A stretch of DNA of 64,000 nt from Asterias rubens (taxonomy: Eukaryota; Echinodermata; Asteroidea; Forcipulatida; Asteriidae). The position numbers were made by a program, and so were the translations under genes. The notes below the pieces were generated by a model that saw nothing but the letters and a program-made list of their open reading frames with translations, made no database searches and was not told the origin of the DNA. This document shows positions 11,949-23,700 of this stretch, piece by piece. The stretch spans positions 7,582,098 to 7,646,097 of the forward strand of contig NC_047071.1 in assembly GCF_902459465.1 (NCBI RefSeq). The letters run 5' to 3'. Positions within the stretch are counted from its first letter, which is position 1, and each line of letters begins with the position of its first letter.

Positions 11949-12854
11949 TAAGTACTTGTTAATAATTTTTAAAAATCTACTACTGAGAAACTATCTCCAT
12001 TATTAATTCAGGCCTAATACATGCACATGTATTTGTAATAAGAAAAATAGTAAACAATCTCTACCCTTTTCATGCAAGGAACAATCATCTTGTTGTCAAA
12101 TGACACGATGTGCATGCTCTGAATCTGACCCGACTACCATAAAATAGCTACATAGTGTATTGACTCTGTTGAGTGATGAATCCATGTAGCCACCCAAGTG
12201 CTTTTGGCATGTTTATGCCCTGGTTTACACTTTCTGGCATGTTCATGCTCAACCATGTGTGAACACTATATTAATCCATTTAAAAAGTTGATTGTTACAG
12301 TTAACAGTTTATTGGCCTCGCCGACATGTATTTATATTGGTCTATACTGGATTGCTGGACATTGTTTTTGCCAAAGCTGCCTAAGAATTGTTCGCTTTTT
12401 TTTTTAAGGCACAGCTCAAAAATATGTTCAAACTCCCATCCATGGTCATTCAGATTTTTTTCTCTCCTAATTCAGGAATTACCAATTCCAGAGAAGTTTA
12501 GTGTGAAGTTTTCCTATAGCTGTGTTTATTGGTTAATTACATGGAGTGTTTACTATATTTGCATTTGTAAAATAAGGCCAGTTCTTTTTCAGCACTAGTT
12601 TTTTAATTTATTTATTTATTTTTTGTTTTTATATTTTTTTGTACAGAAATAACTCGCAGCTCTACACTACAATGAGAATGCAGGACGAAGACAATGCAGG
12701 ACGGAGACATGCTAGCCAGAACTAGAAATGGAGACCTAAGATTCTCAATAGCACTTTAGGTAAGTAGTAGGCCTATGCAAGCAAATTTTCAGAGGATCAG
12801 ATGATTTCTTCATTTTTAGTTTTTCAGCTGCCCCTTTGAAAACTGTTCACGGTG

Positions 12855-12917
12855 GAGGGGGGGGGGGGGGGGGGGGGATGGGGTGTTGAATCGCAAGAAC
12901 CCCCCCCCCCCACCCCG
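12855..12917. repeat. Facing G-run and C-run
   Basis: About 23 consecutive G (12855-12877) are followed within 25 bases by a C-run with one A interruption (12901-12917). On a single strand these can pair into a long GC hairpin; the G-run alone could form a quadruplex. Confidence 0.7.
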
Positions 12918-13431
12918 ATCTGTACCTGAACAGTTTTGTACTAGGTGTAGATCTGGGGGAGGGGGGGTGGTTGGAGGTCATGTTTTCTATCAGACATAAA
13001 GAAAACCTGCCCCCTTGGTTTTGTTGCATGTGGACTCCTTTTGTTCTGGTTTTGCGTTAACTTCTGTAAGGTTCTTTTCAAAACTACGCCAACTCAAAGA
13101 GAGATTGTCAGTCTGTGGTGTTACTTCTAACCTTCCGAGATTGTATTTCTGCCTTGAAAATTTTCAAGAAATCCCACATAACGATTATTTGGTTTTGTTT
13201 TTTATTTTTCATTAAACAGATACGCAAAGAATGCATGCACAATGCACTTGTTCATTGTCAGCAGGGTGACAAGACATGAAAACAACTCCATCCGCAGCTG
13301 ATGTGTAACCCCCGTGTCATTGACATCAACCTTCACCAGCCGGAAAAGGATGCAGCAGCTTTTTTTTGGGGGGGGGGGGGTGGGGGTTCAAAGGTAGTGG
13401 GTTCAACTTTGTTTGAATAAAGAATGACCTG

Positions 13432-13689
13432 TGCCCAGTTTCATGGATCTGTTCACCACCAAATTCTGCGCTTATGATCACCGTTCTCTGCTTACGTCCA
13501 AACGCTAAATTTCTGCGCTTACTTTGTAAGCGTAGAATGCCTGGTATAAACCAAGTATGCACCTATGACCCGCAAAAGCCAAAATTTGCTGGTAACCTGT
13601 GAAACGCGCTTGATGTAAGCACAGAATTTCCTGCTTCCGCAAGTGTCGATTCTTTGTTTACAGTATGCAGATCCATGAATATGGGCCCT
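13432..13689. mobile_element. MITE with GGGCCC-type termini, copy 1
   Basis: Terminal inverted repeats: 'gcccagtttcatggatctgt' against 'gcagatccatgaatatgggc'. An inner palindrome pairs 'ctgcgcttactttgtaagcg'. It sits inside a unit that starts with a G-run and 'ggtagtgggttcaactttg' and ends 'ctgtacacattgatttt'. That same unit occurs without the MITE near 17985-18060. Confidence 0.8.
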
Positions 13690-13780
13690 AGCCTGTACAC
13701 ATTGATTTTTTGGTGTTTCTTTTGGTAGGGGGGGGGGGTTCCATGGTAGTAGAATCAACTTTGAAGAAAGATCGACCTGT

Positions 13781-14037
13781 GCCCACTTTCATGGATCTGT
13801 TCACCACCAAATTGTGTGCTATGATCACCGTTCTCTGCTTACGTCCAAAGGCTAAATTTCTGCGCTTACATTTGTAAGCGTAGAATGCCTGGTATAAACC
13901 AAGTATGCACCCATGACCCGCAAAAGCCAAAATTTGCTGGTAACCTGTGAAACACGCTTGACGTAAGCACAGAATTTCCTGCTTCCGCAAGTGTCGATTC
14001 TTTGTTTACAGTAAGCAGATCCATGAAATTGGGCCCT
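13781..14037. mobile_element. MITE with GGGCCC-type termini, copy 2
   Basis: A close duplicate of the 13432 element, in the same orientation and the same host unit. The pair therefore arose by tandem duplication of about 350 bp rather than by two insertions. Confidence 0.8.
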
Positions 14038-14081
14038 AGTTTGTACACATTGATGTGGGTTTTTATTTTATTTTTTATATA

Positions 14082-15318
14082 TGTAGACCCTGGGCCCAGG
14101 CGAAGGGGGCGGGAGGGTTCTGAAAATAAGGATGAAACAGCCAGTTATGGAGTGATCATAATTTTATTGTGTCTCCTCACTCACAGTCATCCAGAATATA
14201 TCTTAACACTACATTATAACAACTTAAACCCAATACAAAAGCTATCTACAACTTAAAACTCTAATCTACAAGACAGTTTGGGGAAACACCTTTATGTAAG
14301 TCAAAACAACTTGACTCCACTTGTTGTGATAACCAATCATTCACACAAGCTCTGCAGCACATATCATGTAAACACTCTCAGTTTTGCTACTGTTGGTCAT
14401 AAACCGACACAAAGAAAAACATAAGGTGGTTTGACTAAAGAAAAACAAAGAATTGGATAGATTAAGAAAAACATAAGAAAACCCACTTGTCCTTGGCCAG
14501 CCTGTTCCTATGGAAACCTCTCTGGCCTACCCTGACCATAGCCTTAGGGCATAGCACTGATTACCAAACCATCTGTCGTGGTGCCACTCAGACTATCTCT
14601 AGCCCTTGTCCAGCCTGTGCATTACCCAATGCGGGTGGACTCAAAGTGTGCCCTAGCTATACCCATACATGTATGTGGCTATAGTCAATGGATACTACCA
14701 AAGTGTATTTATCTACAAAACGATCATGACTTTTCCTCACCAATTGCAAGTAAATGGAAAAGTCAATGAACACAAATTTAGCCTAAATCAAACATCTATG
14801 GGGTTTCACATACCCAAATCAATTAATCAAAATATCAATAGGGAACAAAACATTAACTTAAGAAAACTATTACTCAATGGAACTTTCTAGACCACCTTTT
14901 TAGCAAAACCTATAGGGCTTAAAACAATGGACCTAAAGTGAAAGTCTTGGAACAAATTTGAATAGAAATATCTCTTTGTCTATTAGATTAAATGACTAAA
15001 ATGATGCTAAACTGAGCTATGTAATGTGAACTTTTAATTAAAGTATAACAGAAATCCACATACCTGAAAATAAGGATGAAACAGCCAGTTATGGAGTGAT
15101 CATAATTTTATTGTGTCTCCTCACTCACAGTCATCCAGAATATGACTGGCTGTGGGCCACACACAAAACCACATCACTCCCGTACCTGCTGTTCCTCACT
15201 GGGGGGTCCAGCATTAGGCTGTTGATAAACTGGTGGGTTAGTGTGAAGGCTCTTAAATTTTTAGGGGGGTGAAAATAAACTACTTATATTTTTATCTTAC
15301 AAGGGGGCGGTCCCTACA
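14082..15318 (-). repeat. LTR, left copy (3' LTR in element orientation)
   Basis: TGTAGACCC start and GGTCCCTACA end. Inside, an approximately 82-bp segment beginning 'ctgaaaataaggatgaaaca' occurs twice, near 14120 and 15066, about 945 bp apart. The LTR itself therefore contains a direct repeat, perhaps from an internal duplication. Confidence 0.9.
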
Positions 15319-15894
15319 TACTACCCCGCAAAATTAAATGTTGTCCCAACATTTGCAATGTATCAAAACAACAACCGTCCGCTGTACAAATCTTAATTTT
15401 CGCCTACCATAAGTATATCAAAGACGCTTTAATTAAGAACAAAACAAAACAAAAACTTAAAATCTCTCTTCACTGTAACTAGCGGGTAAGGATACATTAT
15501 GTGAAAGTAATATGGATTACCTGAGTGTCTTGAAAATATCCTATCTCCCGTATCATCCCTTTAGTGTCTCTGCCTGGGGTACCTAAGTACCATCTATCTT
15601 TACAAAACATTCAAAATCATTCAACAACGTGAGTACCTAACAGAACTTGAGGAAGTAAAACATGCGCACTAGGAGAAACTCTCCAACTATAAGCCAACCG
15701 ATCTCCTCAATGATTGGGTATAGCTGATAAAAGAAAGGTGTAAAGGTGAATTCAGGCCTTCACTTTTTCTGACATCTGGTACTTTTGTACCGTAAAAAGT
15801 AACGCATTTTACTGCAATTAAATTGCAAGCAGTTCCAAAAGGCACAACGATAGTAAATCTCTATCAAGTGGTTCAACTGCAATTTGGTTCAGGT

Positions 15895-16588
15895 CTAATG
15901 TCGTTGAATCAGTGGATTGAAGGAGACTGGTGGTCTCGACATCGGCATCCATCCTTGTCCATACTGCTGGGGGTAGTACTGGATTGGGGCTGGCAAGTAC
16001 TGTCCAGGGTGAAGGTCTGGTGGATACATTGGAAGGGTTGGTGGGAATGGATAGCTTGCCTGGGGCACTGGAACATATCTAGGGTCCACTGGGGATGCTA
16101 AAACGGGAGCGACAAACTGCTGCGTAGGAGTTCCCATCTGGTCGTATGTGAGGACACTAGGGGGTTGTCGGTTCCAGGTGGGGTAACGCGCTTCTGGCTG
16201 GGGGGGGGGGGGGGGGGGGGTGTCGAGGGAGGTTGTACTGGAGGTAGTGTGTCCTGATCCACGGACAATTCTGGTTCAGGTTCTGGGTCTGGCTCAGGGG
16301 TTGGTGAGGGAGAGTCTACAGGAGGTGGTGTGTCCTGATCTACAGACATTACTGGTTCCGCCTCGGAGTGTAGCGAAGGGAGCTCCGCTGCAAAACTGAA
16401 AAGCCTTCATCTTCCCTCTTTTCAACTTCATCACTACAGAGATACCTCCGGACTTGGCGGAGGAGGGCATGGGTGGTCTTGCCCTCACCCTCGATTTCGG
16501 CCAAAGCACATACCTGGAGCAGGTCCTCTCTCGTTGCAGATTGCAGCAGGGCGTGGACTATAGTGTGGATTTCATCAAGGGTGGTCAT
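15895..16588 (-). pseudogene. Gag-like remnant of the LTR element, frameshifted
   Basis: Three overlapping minus-strand ORFs in three different frames cover this stretch. The first (from 16588, about 143 bp inside the right LTR) starts MTTLDEIHTIVHALL and is helical and charged, as gag N-termini often are. The next is Pro/Glu-rich (repeated SVDQDT and PEPDPEPEPE). The third is Pro/Tyr-rich. A G-run at about 16200-16220 interrupts the middle. The reading frame is broken, so this copy probably makes no Gag protein. Confidence 0.55.
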
Positions 16589-16731
16589 CTCAAACCCGGG
16601 AAGGACAACCGGCTAACAAGGGAGTGTCGTGTTTCTCTTCATCTGCAGTTCGTGGTCCCAGAACAGGCGCACACCATTTAGTTTGGCTTGTTGCTTTTAC
16701 CAAATGCACCTGTCCTGGCAAGATCGCCAAA

Positions 16732-17968
16732 TGTAGACCCTGGGCCCAGGCGAAGGGGGCGGGAGGGTTCTGAAAATAAGGATGAAACAGCCAGTTATGG
16801 AGTGATCATAATTTTATTGTGTCTCCTCACTCACAGTCATCCAGAATATATCTTAACACTACATTATAACAACTTAAACCCAATACAAAAGCTATCTACA
16901 ACTTAAAACTCTAATCTACAAGACAGTTTGGGGAAACACCTTTATGTAAGTCAAAACAACTTGACTCCACTTGTTGTGATAACCAATCATTCACACAAGC
17001 TCTGCAGCACATATCATGTAAACACTCTCAGTTTTGCTACTGTTGGTCATAAACCGACACAAAGAAAAACATAAGGTGGTTTGACTAAAGAAAAACAAAG
17101 AATTGGATAGATTAAGAAAAACATAAGAAAACCCACTTGTCCTTGGCCAGCCTGTTCCTATGGAAACCTCTCTGGCCTACCCTGACCATAGCCTTAGGGC
17201 ATAGCACTGATTACCAAACCATCTGTCGTGGTGCCACTCAGACTATCTCTAGCCCTTGTCCAGCCTGTGCATTACCCAATGCGGGTGGACTCAAAGTGTG
17301 CCCTAGCTATACCCATACATGTATGTGGCTATAGTCAATGGATACTACCAAAGTGTATTTATCTACAAAACGATCATGACTTTTCCTCACCAATTGCAAG
17401 TAAATGGAAAAGTCAATGAACACAAATTTAGCCTAAATCAAACATCTATGGGGTTTCACATACCCAAATCAATTAATCAAAATATCAATAGGGAACAAAA
17501 CATTAACTTAAGAAAACTATTACTCAATGGAACTTTCTAGACCACCTTTTTAGCAAAACCTATAGGGCTTAAAACAATGGACCTAAAGTGAAAGTCTTGG
17601 AACAAATTTGAATAGAAATATCTCTTTGTCTATTAGATTAAATGACTAAAATGATGCTAAACTGAGCTATGTAATGTGAACTTTTAATTAAAGTATAACA
17701 GAAATCCACATACCTGAAAATAAGGATGAAACAGCCAGTTATGGAGTGATCATAATTTTATTGTGTCTCCTCACTCACAGTCATCCAGAATATGACTGGC
17801 TGTGGGCCACACACAAAACCACATCACTCCCGTACCTGCTGTTCCTCACTGGGGGGTCCAGCATTAGGCTGTTGATAAACTGGTGGGTTAGTGTGAAGGC
17901 TCTTAAATTTTTAGGGGGGTGAAAATAAACTACTTATATTTTTATCTTACAAGGGGGCGGTCCCTACA
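16732..17968 (-). repeat. LTR, right copy (5' LTR in element orientation)
   Basis: Constant 2,650-base offset from the left copy from end to end, with no gap. It carries the same internal 82-bp doublet. The following TATATA and poly-T/poly-G belong to the interrupted host unit. Confidence 0.9.
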
Positions 17969-17974
17969 TATATA

Positions 17975-18240
17975 TTTTTTTTTTTGGGGGGGGGGGTAAC
18001 CAGGGTAGTACAATCAACTTTGTTTAAAAACAGAATAACATGGTCTGTACACAATGATTTTATTATATTCTTTTAATGTACAACTTAATTTACAATTTAC
18101 AAAGAGAACCACAGCTAACTAACTAGGTACATAACATGGCTTAGGTTTTCTTTTTTAGGGGGAGGGGCGTTGACAGGGTTGTATAGTTAACTTTGTTTGA
18201 TGACGGAATGTTCAGATGATTTCGCTATCACTAGGCAACC
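17975..18240. repeat. Tandem host units with G-runs, no MITE inside
   Basis: Two degenerate units, each a T-run and G-run followed by 'agggtagtacaatcaacttt'-like sequence, continue the array that begins near 13360. The array was split by the LTR element and, in two units, by a MITE. Confidence 0.6.
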
Positions 18241-18481
18241 TTTTTTCAATTTTGATAATTAAAACTGAAAAATAAACTATTGTCGTTTGCAAATACATAC
18301 AGTTTTAGTGTTGTCGTTATTATGGAGGTGTACATGTAGGCTTCTCTTTTTTTGTTTTGTTTTTATATTTCTGCTAACCAAGTTGAATGTTGTTACCATG
18401 TTAATCATAGTGTATTGTTGACAACAGGGGACAAGTTTATTGCACATAAGTGCGAAATTAATCAATTTGAACCACACACCT

Positions 18482-18643
18482 AATTTTATAAGCCAGAGTA
18501 ATTTACATTTTGTGTCTTTCAGAGGAGTGGGTGGTTCAAATTAAATTAATCAATTTGAACCACCCACCCCTCTGAAAGAAACAAAATGAAATAATATACA
18601 TGTACATTTATACGTAAATTATTATGGCTTATAAAATTATTTC
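18482..18643. repeat. Long palindrome (foldback element)
   Basis: 'aattttataagcca' pairs with 'tggcttataaaatt' at the outside. At the inside, 'ctttcagaggagtgggtggt' pairs with 'accacccacccctctgaaag' around a loop near 18550. The whole segment can fold on itself. Confidence 0.8.
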
Positions 18644-18871
18644 TCACTCCCTCCGGATCATTATAACTTGGAAAATTGTTACGACTGAAGACAAATAAAC
18701 CAAAGCAAAGCTGCCTAATCCGTTGGTGGATACGAAAATCCTTCCACTGTACTGTACACTAGGGTTTGGAAATGTCCTTCGTGTTGCTGCCACCAAACAT
18801 GATGTCAGTGGCAGCAGTTGAACGGCCAAGATAGTCCTAAGCTCACCACTTGCTGATATTCAACAAAACAA

Positions 18872-18975
18872 GAATTCATACAAAATTATTAACAAAAGAA
18901 TTCATACAAAATTATTAACAAAAGAATTCATACAAAATTATTAACAAAAGAATTCATACAAAATTATTAACAACA
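18872..18975 (+). repeat. Four tandem 26-bp units
   Basis: The unit 'aattcatacaaaattattaa' plus 'caaaag' is repeated four times with only the last unit altered (caacag). Confidence 0.9.
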
Positions 18976-19444
18976 GATTTGTGGTTTGCATGGTGAAGTG
19001 TTAATATTGCATGTGGGTACCTGAATTGCTTTAAACCTATACCCATGCCAGAAGGCAATCATAATCCAAAGTAACAGTTACATACATGTACATGACTATG
19101 AGATATTTGTGTAGATGCACATAATAAGTCAACCACCACGCAGTTACTTGGTGGAGAAAAACAACAACATAGGTAATCTACAATATCAGTTTAAATTGAT
19201 AATGTATGAATTTAAATAACAAAAATTACCCCTCCCCTCACATTTCTACTGCCTAAGTCAGTGCATGTGTTGTTCACGTACATGTATTATAACGTGAATG
19301 GAGGTAAACAATAAACCTTGTCCATCATGTTCGTTCATGTTTTAATTTAGTCAAGGATAGCCTTTAACTATTTTTGGGAGCAGAAATAAACTGATCAAAC
19401 GAAGAATCATTCAGTATAATTCATGAAACGTTTTGTGGCCTTAC

Positions 19445-19674
19445 CAGTCTGTCTTTAGCCGTCGATCATCAGGGTTTGGCTCATTGTCTTCGGCCTGACG
19501 ATCATCGTCTCCGGGCTGGTTAACTACATGTACTCATAACACGTCTTCGGCTTCTCTCTCGTCCGGTGAGATCCCCTTATCGCTAGAGCCCTCACTTTCC
19601 TCTGAAGTGCCTCCCTGAAATGCCTTTTCCTCATCTATACTGTGGTTTTCCCAAGACCCGCTGCCATCGGACAT
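19445..19674 (-). pseudogene. Acidic N-terminal exon with an in-frame stop
   Basis: On the minus strand an ATG at 19674 opens MSDGSGSWENHSIDEEKAF, followed by a Ser/Glu-rich stretch. After 46 codons a TGA interrupts. The same frame then continues open (PGDDDRQAEDNEPNPDD) to a donor at CTG|gtaagg (19445/19444). The acidic, low-complexity start is common in transposon-derived host proteins of invertebrates, but I do not recognise the family. Read-through, an upstream intron, or a dead exon are all possible. A CRE-like TGACGTCAC lies just upstream near 19805, as in a promoter. Confidence 0.3.
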
Positions 19675-20559
19675 TTTCGCTGTTTTTTTGTGTCAAAAAA
19701 ATGCAGCCTATAGTGTCCGATGTTATTCCACATTCAATGTACATGTAAAATGCACGCACACGATCGACCTGACACACTGTGTACAGAGCTTCGGTACGTG
19801 GTGTGACGTCACACACTGTGTATGAATGGTTCGTGGGTCACCGGCTTTTGCCGAAACTGAGTTTTCTGGGTCGGAGTACGCCGCGCGAATTTGTGTTTTT
19901 TTTTGCATAAAGGAAAAGGTTTTATTGAATACTACTAAAATATCAGTCCTTATTTTACATTTCTTGTACAAAAATAGTAATATTGGCTATATCAATAATC
20001 CGTTATAGTCCATGTTTAAACAACAACAACAACCAGAGATGTAAATATCCTACTTGATTCTAAGTATTAGGCCTATACGCATTGGTACATGCGTTTATGC
20101 ATTTTAATAAGTATCTGTATTGAGCTGTTCTCTTAAGATCTTTACAAGAAGTAGATGCATCTTATTTGTAAGAAAAGAGGAGTCAAACATTTCATCTCAG
20201 GCAGGCCATCGTGACACCCAAATCCTAACTTGAGATGCTTTGTTTCACCCATTGGTTTCTTGATATTATTGACTTTATGTATGTTATTGCTATAGTATAC
20301 TCAGTTCAGTAGCATCACGATTGCAATAAACACAAACTGGTTTACATATGGCAAAAACAAAAGCCCCTTCATTTTAACCATTTCATTAATTACCAACAAT
20401 CCTTTTCAGAAGCAGCATTTTGAGCAAACTTATTCTTCGTGCCATTTTATATCATGTTTGCGAACATTATTTCTCACAGCGCCCTGTAACGCAGGCTTGT
20501 AAATCAGAATGCTTAAATCCGCGTAGTAAAGACCTCGACACCACCGGTTATTCTTGTAT

Positions 20560-20766
20560 TCATTCAGTCAGCGTCATTTTGTCACTGTCACGAAAACGAT
20601 CAAACTGTATGTCCTTCATTTCCATGAACTGCCCTGAGTCATCACTCAAAGTACCATCGGCTGTAAATGGGACAAAGTCTAGTGTCCTGACACTCTCTGG
20701 AACTTCACCCGTGATGTGTAGCCATAAATTCAATTCGTCTGGTTCTCCAGATAGATTAGACAATTC
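20560..20766 (-). CDS. RTK exon 16: C-terminal tail and stop
   Basis: Acceptor tgtttcag; 68 codons then TGA at 20562-20560. The tail is acidic and lacks tyrosine, so phosphotyrosine docking in the tail rests on Tyr639 of exon 15. A minus-strand AATAAA at about 19921-19926 is a possible poly(A) signal 630 bp downstream. Confidence 0.85.
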   Translation of the reverse strand, partial: ELSNLSGEPDELNLWLHITGEVPESVRTLDFVPFTADGTLSDDSGQFMEMKDIQFDRFRDSDKMTLTE

Positions 20767-23700
20767 CTGAAACAATTGAAGACAATGATTCATACGGCAA
20801 TGTTATAAGAGTAGTTAGATGTGATATAACGTTTTATAAAGGTCATCGACCCGTCACAAAGTTCTCCCAAAAAATTCGCTAAAAAATATTAATGATCCTT
20901 AACTCTGTCGCAATCAGTGTCGGACATAATTTCCGGTGGCACAGAATTAAGTTGCTCAACACTCAAATTGTGTGCATGCAAACGGTAACAGCATGAAAAC
21001 AGCATGAAACGGTAACCTTTATGAACCATCATTAAAATTGAACTGTAGTTCCCAATGGGTGAGGGATAGCATTGTCATTGTGGAACTGTAGTTCCGAGGG
21101 GTGAGAGATAACATTGACATTGGGGAACTGTAGTTCCAAGGGGGTAAGGGATAACATTGTCATTGGGGAACTGTAATTCCAAGGGGTAAGGGATAACATT
21201 GTCATTGGGGAACTGTAGTTCCAAGGGGTAAGGGATAACATTGCCATTGGGGAACTGTAGTTCCAAGGGGTGAGAGATAACATTGCCATTGGGGAATTGT
21301 AGTTCCAAGGGATGAGGGATAATATTGCCATTGGAGAACTGTAGTTCCAAGGGTTGAGGGATAACATTGTCATTGGGGAACTGTAGTTACGAGGAGTGAG
21401 GGATAACATTGCCATTTGGGGAACTGTAGTTCCGAGTGGTGAGGGATAACATTGTCATTGGGGAACTGTAGTTCCGAGTGGTGAAAGATAAAATTGCCAA
21501 TGGGGAACGGTAGTTCCGAGGAGTGAGGGATAACATTGTCATTTGGGAACTGTAGTTCCGAGTGGTGGCAATATCATTGCCATTTGGGGAACTGTAGTTC
21601 CGAGTGGTGAGGGATAACATTGTCATTGGGGAACTGTAGTTCCGGGTGGTGAGGGATAACATTGTCATTGGGGAACTGTAGTTCCTTGGGGTGAAAGATA
21701 ACATTGCCATTGGGGAACTGTAGTTCCGAGGAGTGAGGGATAACATTGTCTTTGGGGAACTGTAGTTCCGAGTGGTGAAAGATAACATTGCCAATGGGGA
21801 ACTGTAGTTCCAATGGGTCAGGGATAACATTGTCATTGTGAAACTGTAGTTCCGAGTGGTGAAAGATAACATTGCCATTGGGGAACTGTAGTTCCAAGGA
21901 GTGAGGGATAACATTGTCATTGGGGAACTGTAGTTCCAATGGGTCAGGGATAACATTGTCATTGGGGAATTGTAGTACCAAGGGAGGAGGGATAACATTG
22001 CCTTTTGGGAATTGTAGTTCCAATGGGTCAGGGATAACATTCTCATTGGGGAACTGTAGTTCCAATGGGTCAGGTATAACATTGTCATTTGGGAATTGTA
22101 GTTCCATGGGGTGAGGGATACATTGTCAATATGGAACTGTAGTTGCGAGGGGTGAGGGATAACATTGCCATTGGGGAACTGTACATGTAGTTCCGAGGAG
22201 TGAAAGATAACATTGCCATTGGGGAACTGTAGTTCCAATGAGTCAGGTTTAACATTGTCATTTGGGAACTGTAGTTCCGAGGGGTGAGGGATAACATTGC
22301 CATTGGGGAACTGTAGTTCCGAGTGGTTGGGGATAACATTGCCATTGGGGAACTGTAGTTCCAAGGAGTGAGGGATAACATTGCCATTGGGGAACTGTAG
22401 TTCCGAGGGGTGGGGGATAACATTGCCATTGGGGAACTGTAGTTCCAAGGGGTAGGGGATAACATTGTCATTGGGGAACTGTAGTTGCGAGTGGTGGGGG
22501 ATAACATTGCCATTGGGGAACTGTAGTTCCAAGGGGTGGGGGATAACATTGCCATTGGGGAACTGTAGTTCCAAGGGGTGAGGGATAACATTGTCATTGG
22601 GGAACTGTAGTTGCGAGTGGTGGGGGATAACATTGTCATTGGGGAATTGTAGTTCCGAGGAGTGAGGGATAACATTGCCATTGGGGAACTGTAGTTCCAA
22701 TGGGTCAGGTATAACATTGTCATTGGGGAACTGTAGTTCCAAGGGAGGAGGGATAACATTGCCTTTTGGGAATTGTAGTCCCATGGGGTGAGGGATAACA
22801 TTGTCAATAGGGAACTGTAGTTGGGAGTGGTGAGGGATAACATTGCCATTGGGGAACTGTACATGTAGTTCCGAGGAGTGAAAGATAACATTGCCATTGG
22901 GGAACTGTAGTTCCACTGGGTCAGGTTTAACATTGTCATTGGGGAACTGTAGTTCCGAGGGGTGAGGGATAACATTGCCATTGGAGAACTGTGTTCCAAG
23001 GGGTGAGGAATAACATTGTCATTGATAAGTGTAGTTCCAAGGGGTGAGGGATAACATTGTCATTGGGGAACTGTAGTTCCAAGGGGTAAGAGATAACATT
23101 GTCATTGGGGAACTGTAATTCCGAGTGGTGGGGGATAACATTGCCATTGGGGAACTGTAGTTCCAAGGGGTGGGGGATAACATTGCCATTGGGGAACTGT
23201 AGTTCCAAGGGGTGAGGGATAACATTGTCATTGGGGAACTGTAGTTCCACGGGGTGAGGGATAACATTGCCATTGGGGAACTGTAGTTCCAAGGGGTAAG
23301 GGATAACATTGTCATTGGGGAACTGTAGTTCCAAGGGGTAAGAGATAACATTGTCATTGGGAAACTGTAGTTCCGAGTGGTGGGGGATAACATTGCCATT
23401 GGGGAACTGTAGTTCCAAGGGGTTGGGGGATAACATTGTCATTGGGGAACTGTAGTTCCAAAGAGTGAGGGATAACATTGCCATTGGGGAACTGTGTTCC
23501 AAGGGGTGAGGAATAACATTGTCATTGGGTAATTGTAGTTCCAAGGGGTGCAACATTCAACACCAACAGTTAGATTACTGGAAACAGTTTGCTCTTCTTG
23601 ATGCTTACATTTGATTGAACGGTTTCCGGTTTGACTCCATCCATACTTGCTGCTGCCCCATCTAGGTCCATGTAGTCCGAGTCTTTTGCCAATAACTCAT

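Larger units (their letters stand above)
14082..17968 (-). mobile_element. Short non-autonomous LTR retrotransposon
   Basis: Two 1,237-bp direct repeats (14082-15318 and 16732-17968) begin TGTAG and end CTACA and enclose only 1,413 bp. The flanks TATATA/TATATA are compatible with a 4-6 bp target-site duplication. On the minus strand, three bases inside the right LTR, a primer-binding-site-like TGGCGATCTTGCCAGGA is seen; it resembles the tRNA-Ser-type site used by some Gypsy (Mag/SURL-like) elements (family knowledge). Only gag-like remnants are inside; protease, reverse transcriptase and integrase are missing. The LTRs look identical over the stretches I compared, so insertion is recent. Confidence 0.85.

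Noticed and set aside
12847-13029. CRISPR, phage or bacterial features, looked for across the window because of the many short repeats
   Set aside because: No spacer-repeat array exists, repeats are either palindromic mobile elements or continuous tandem units, and genes are intron-split. The C/G runs here are simple sequence.
14487-17540. Pairs of identical 63-73 codon ORFs at 14487-14890 and 17137-17540
   Set aside because: They lie in the two LTR copies, overlap in several frames and have no domain.
21387-22916. A 509-codon ORF, and several others of 90-300 codons, across the minisatellite
   Set aside because: The unit length of 42 is a multiple of three, so any frame without a stop in the unit stays open on and on. 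The predicted proteins are 14-residue repeats in several frames at once, and the region is inside an RTK intron.
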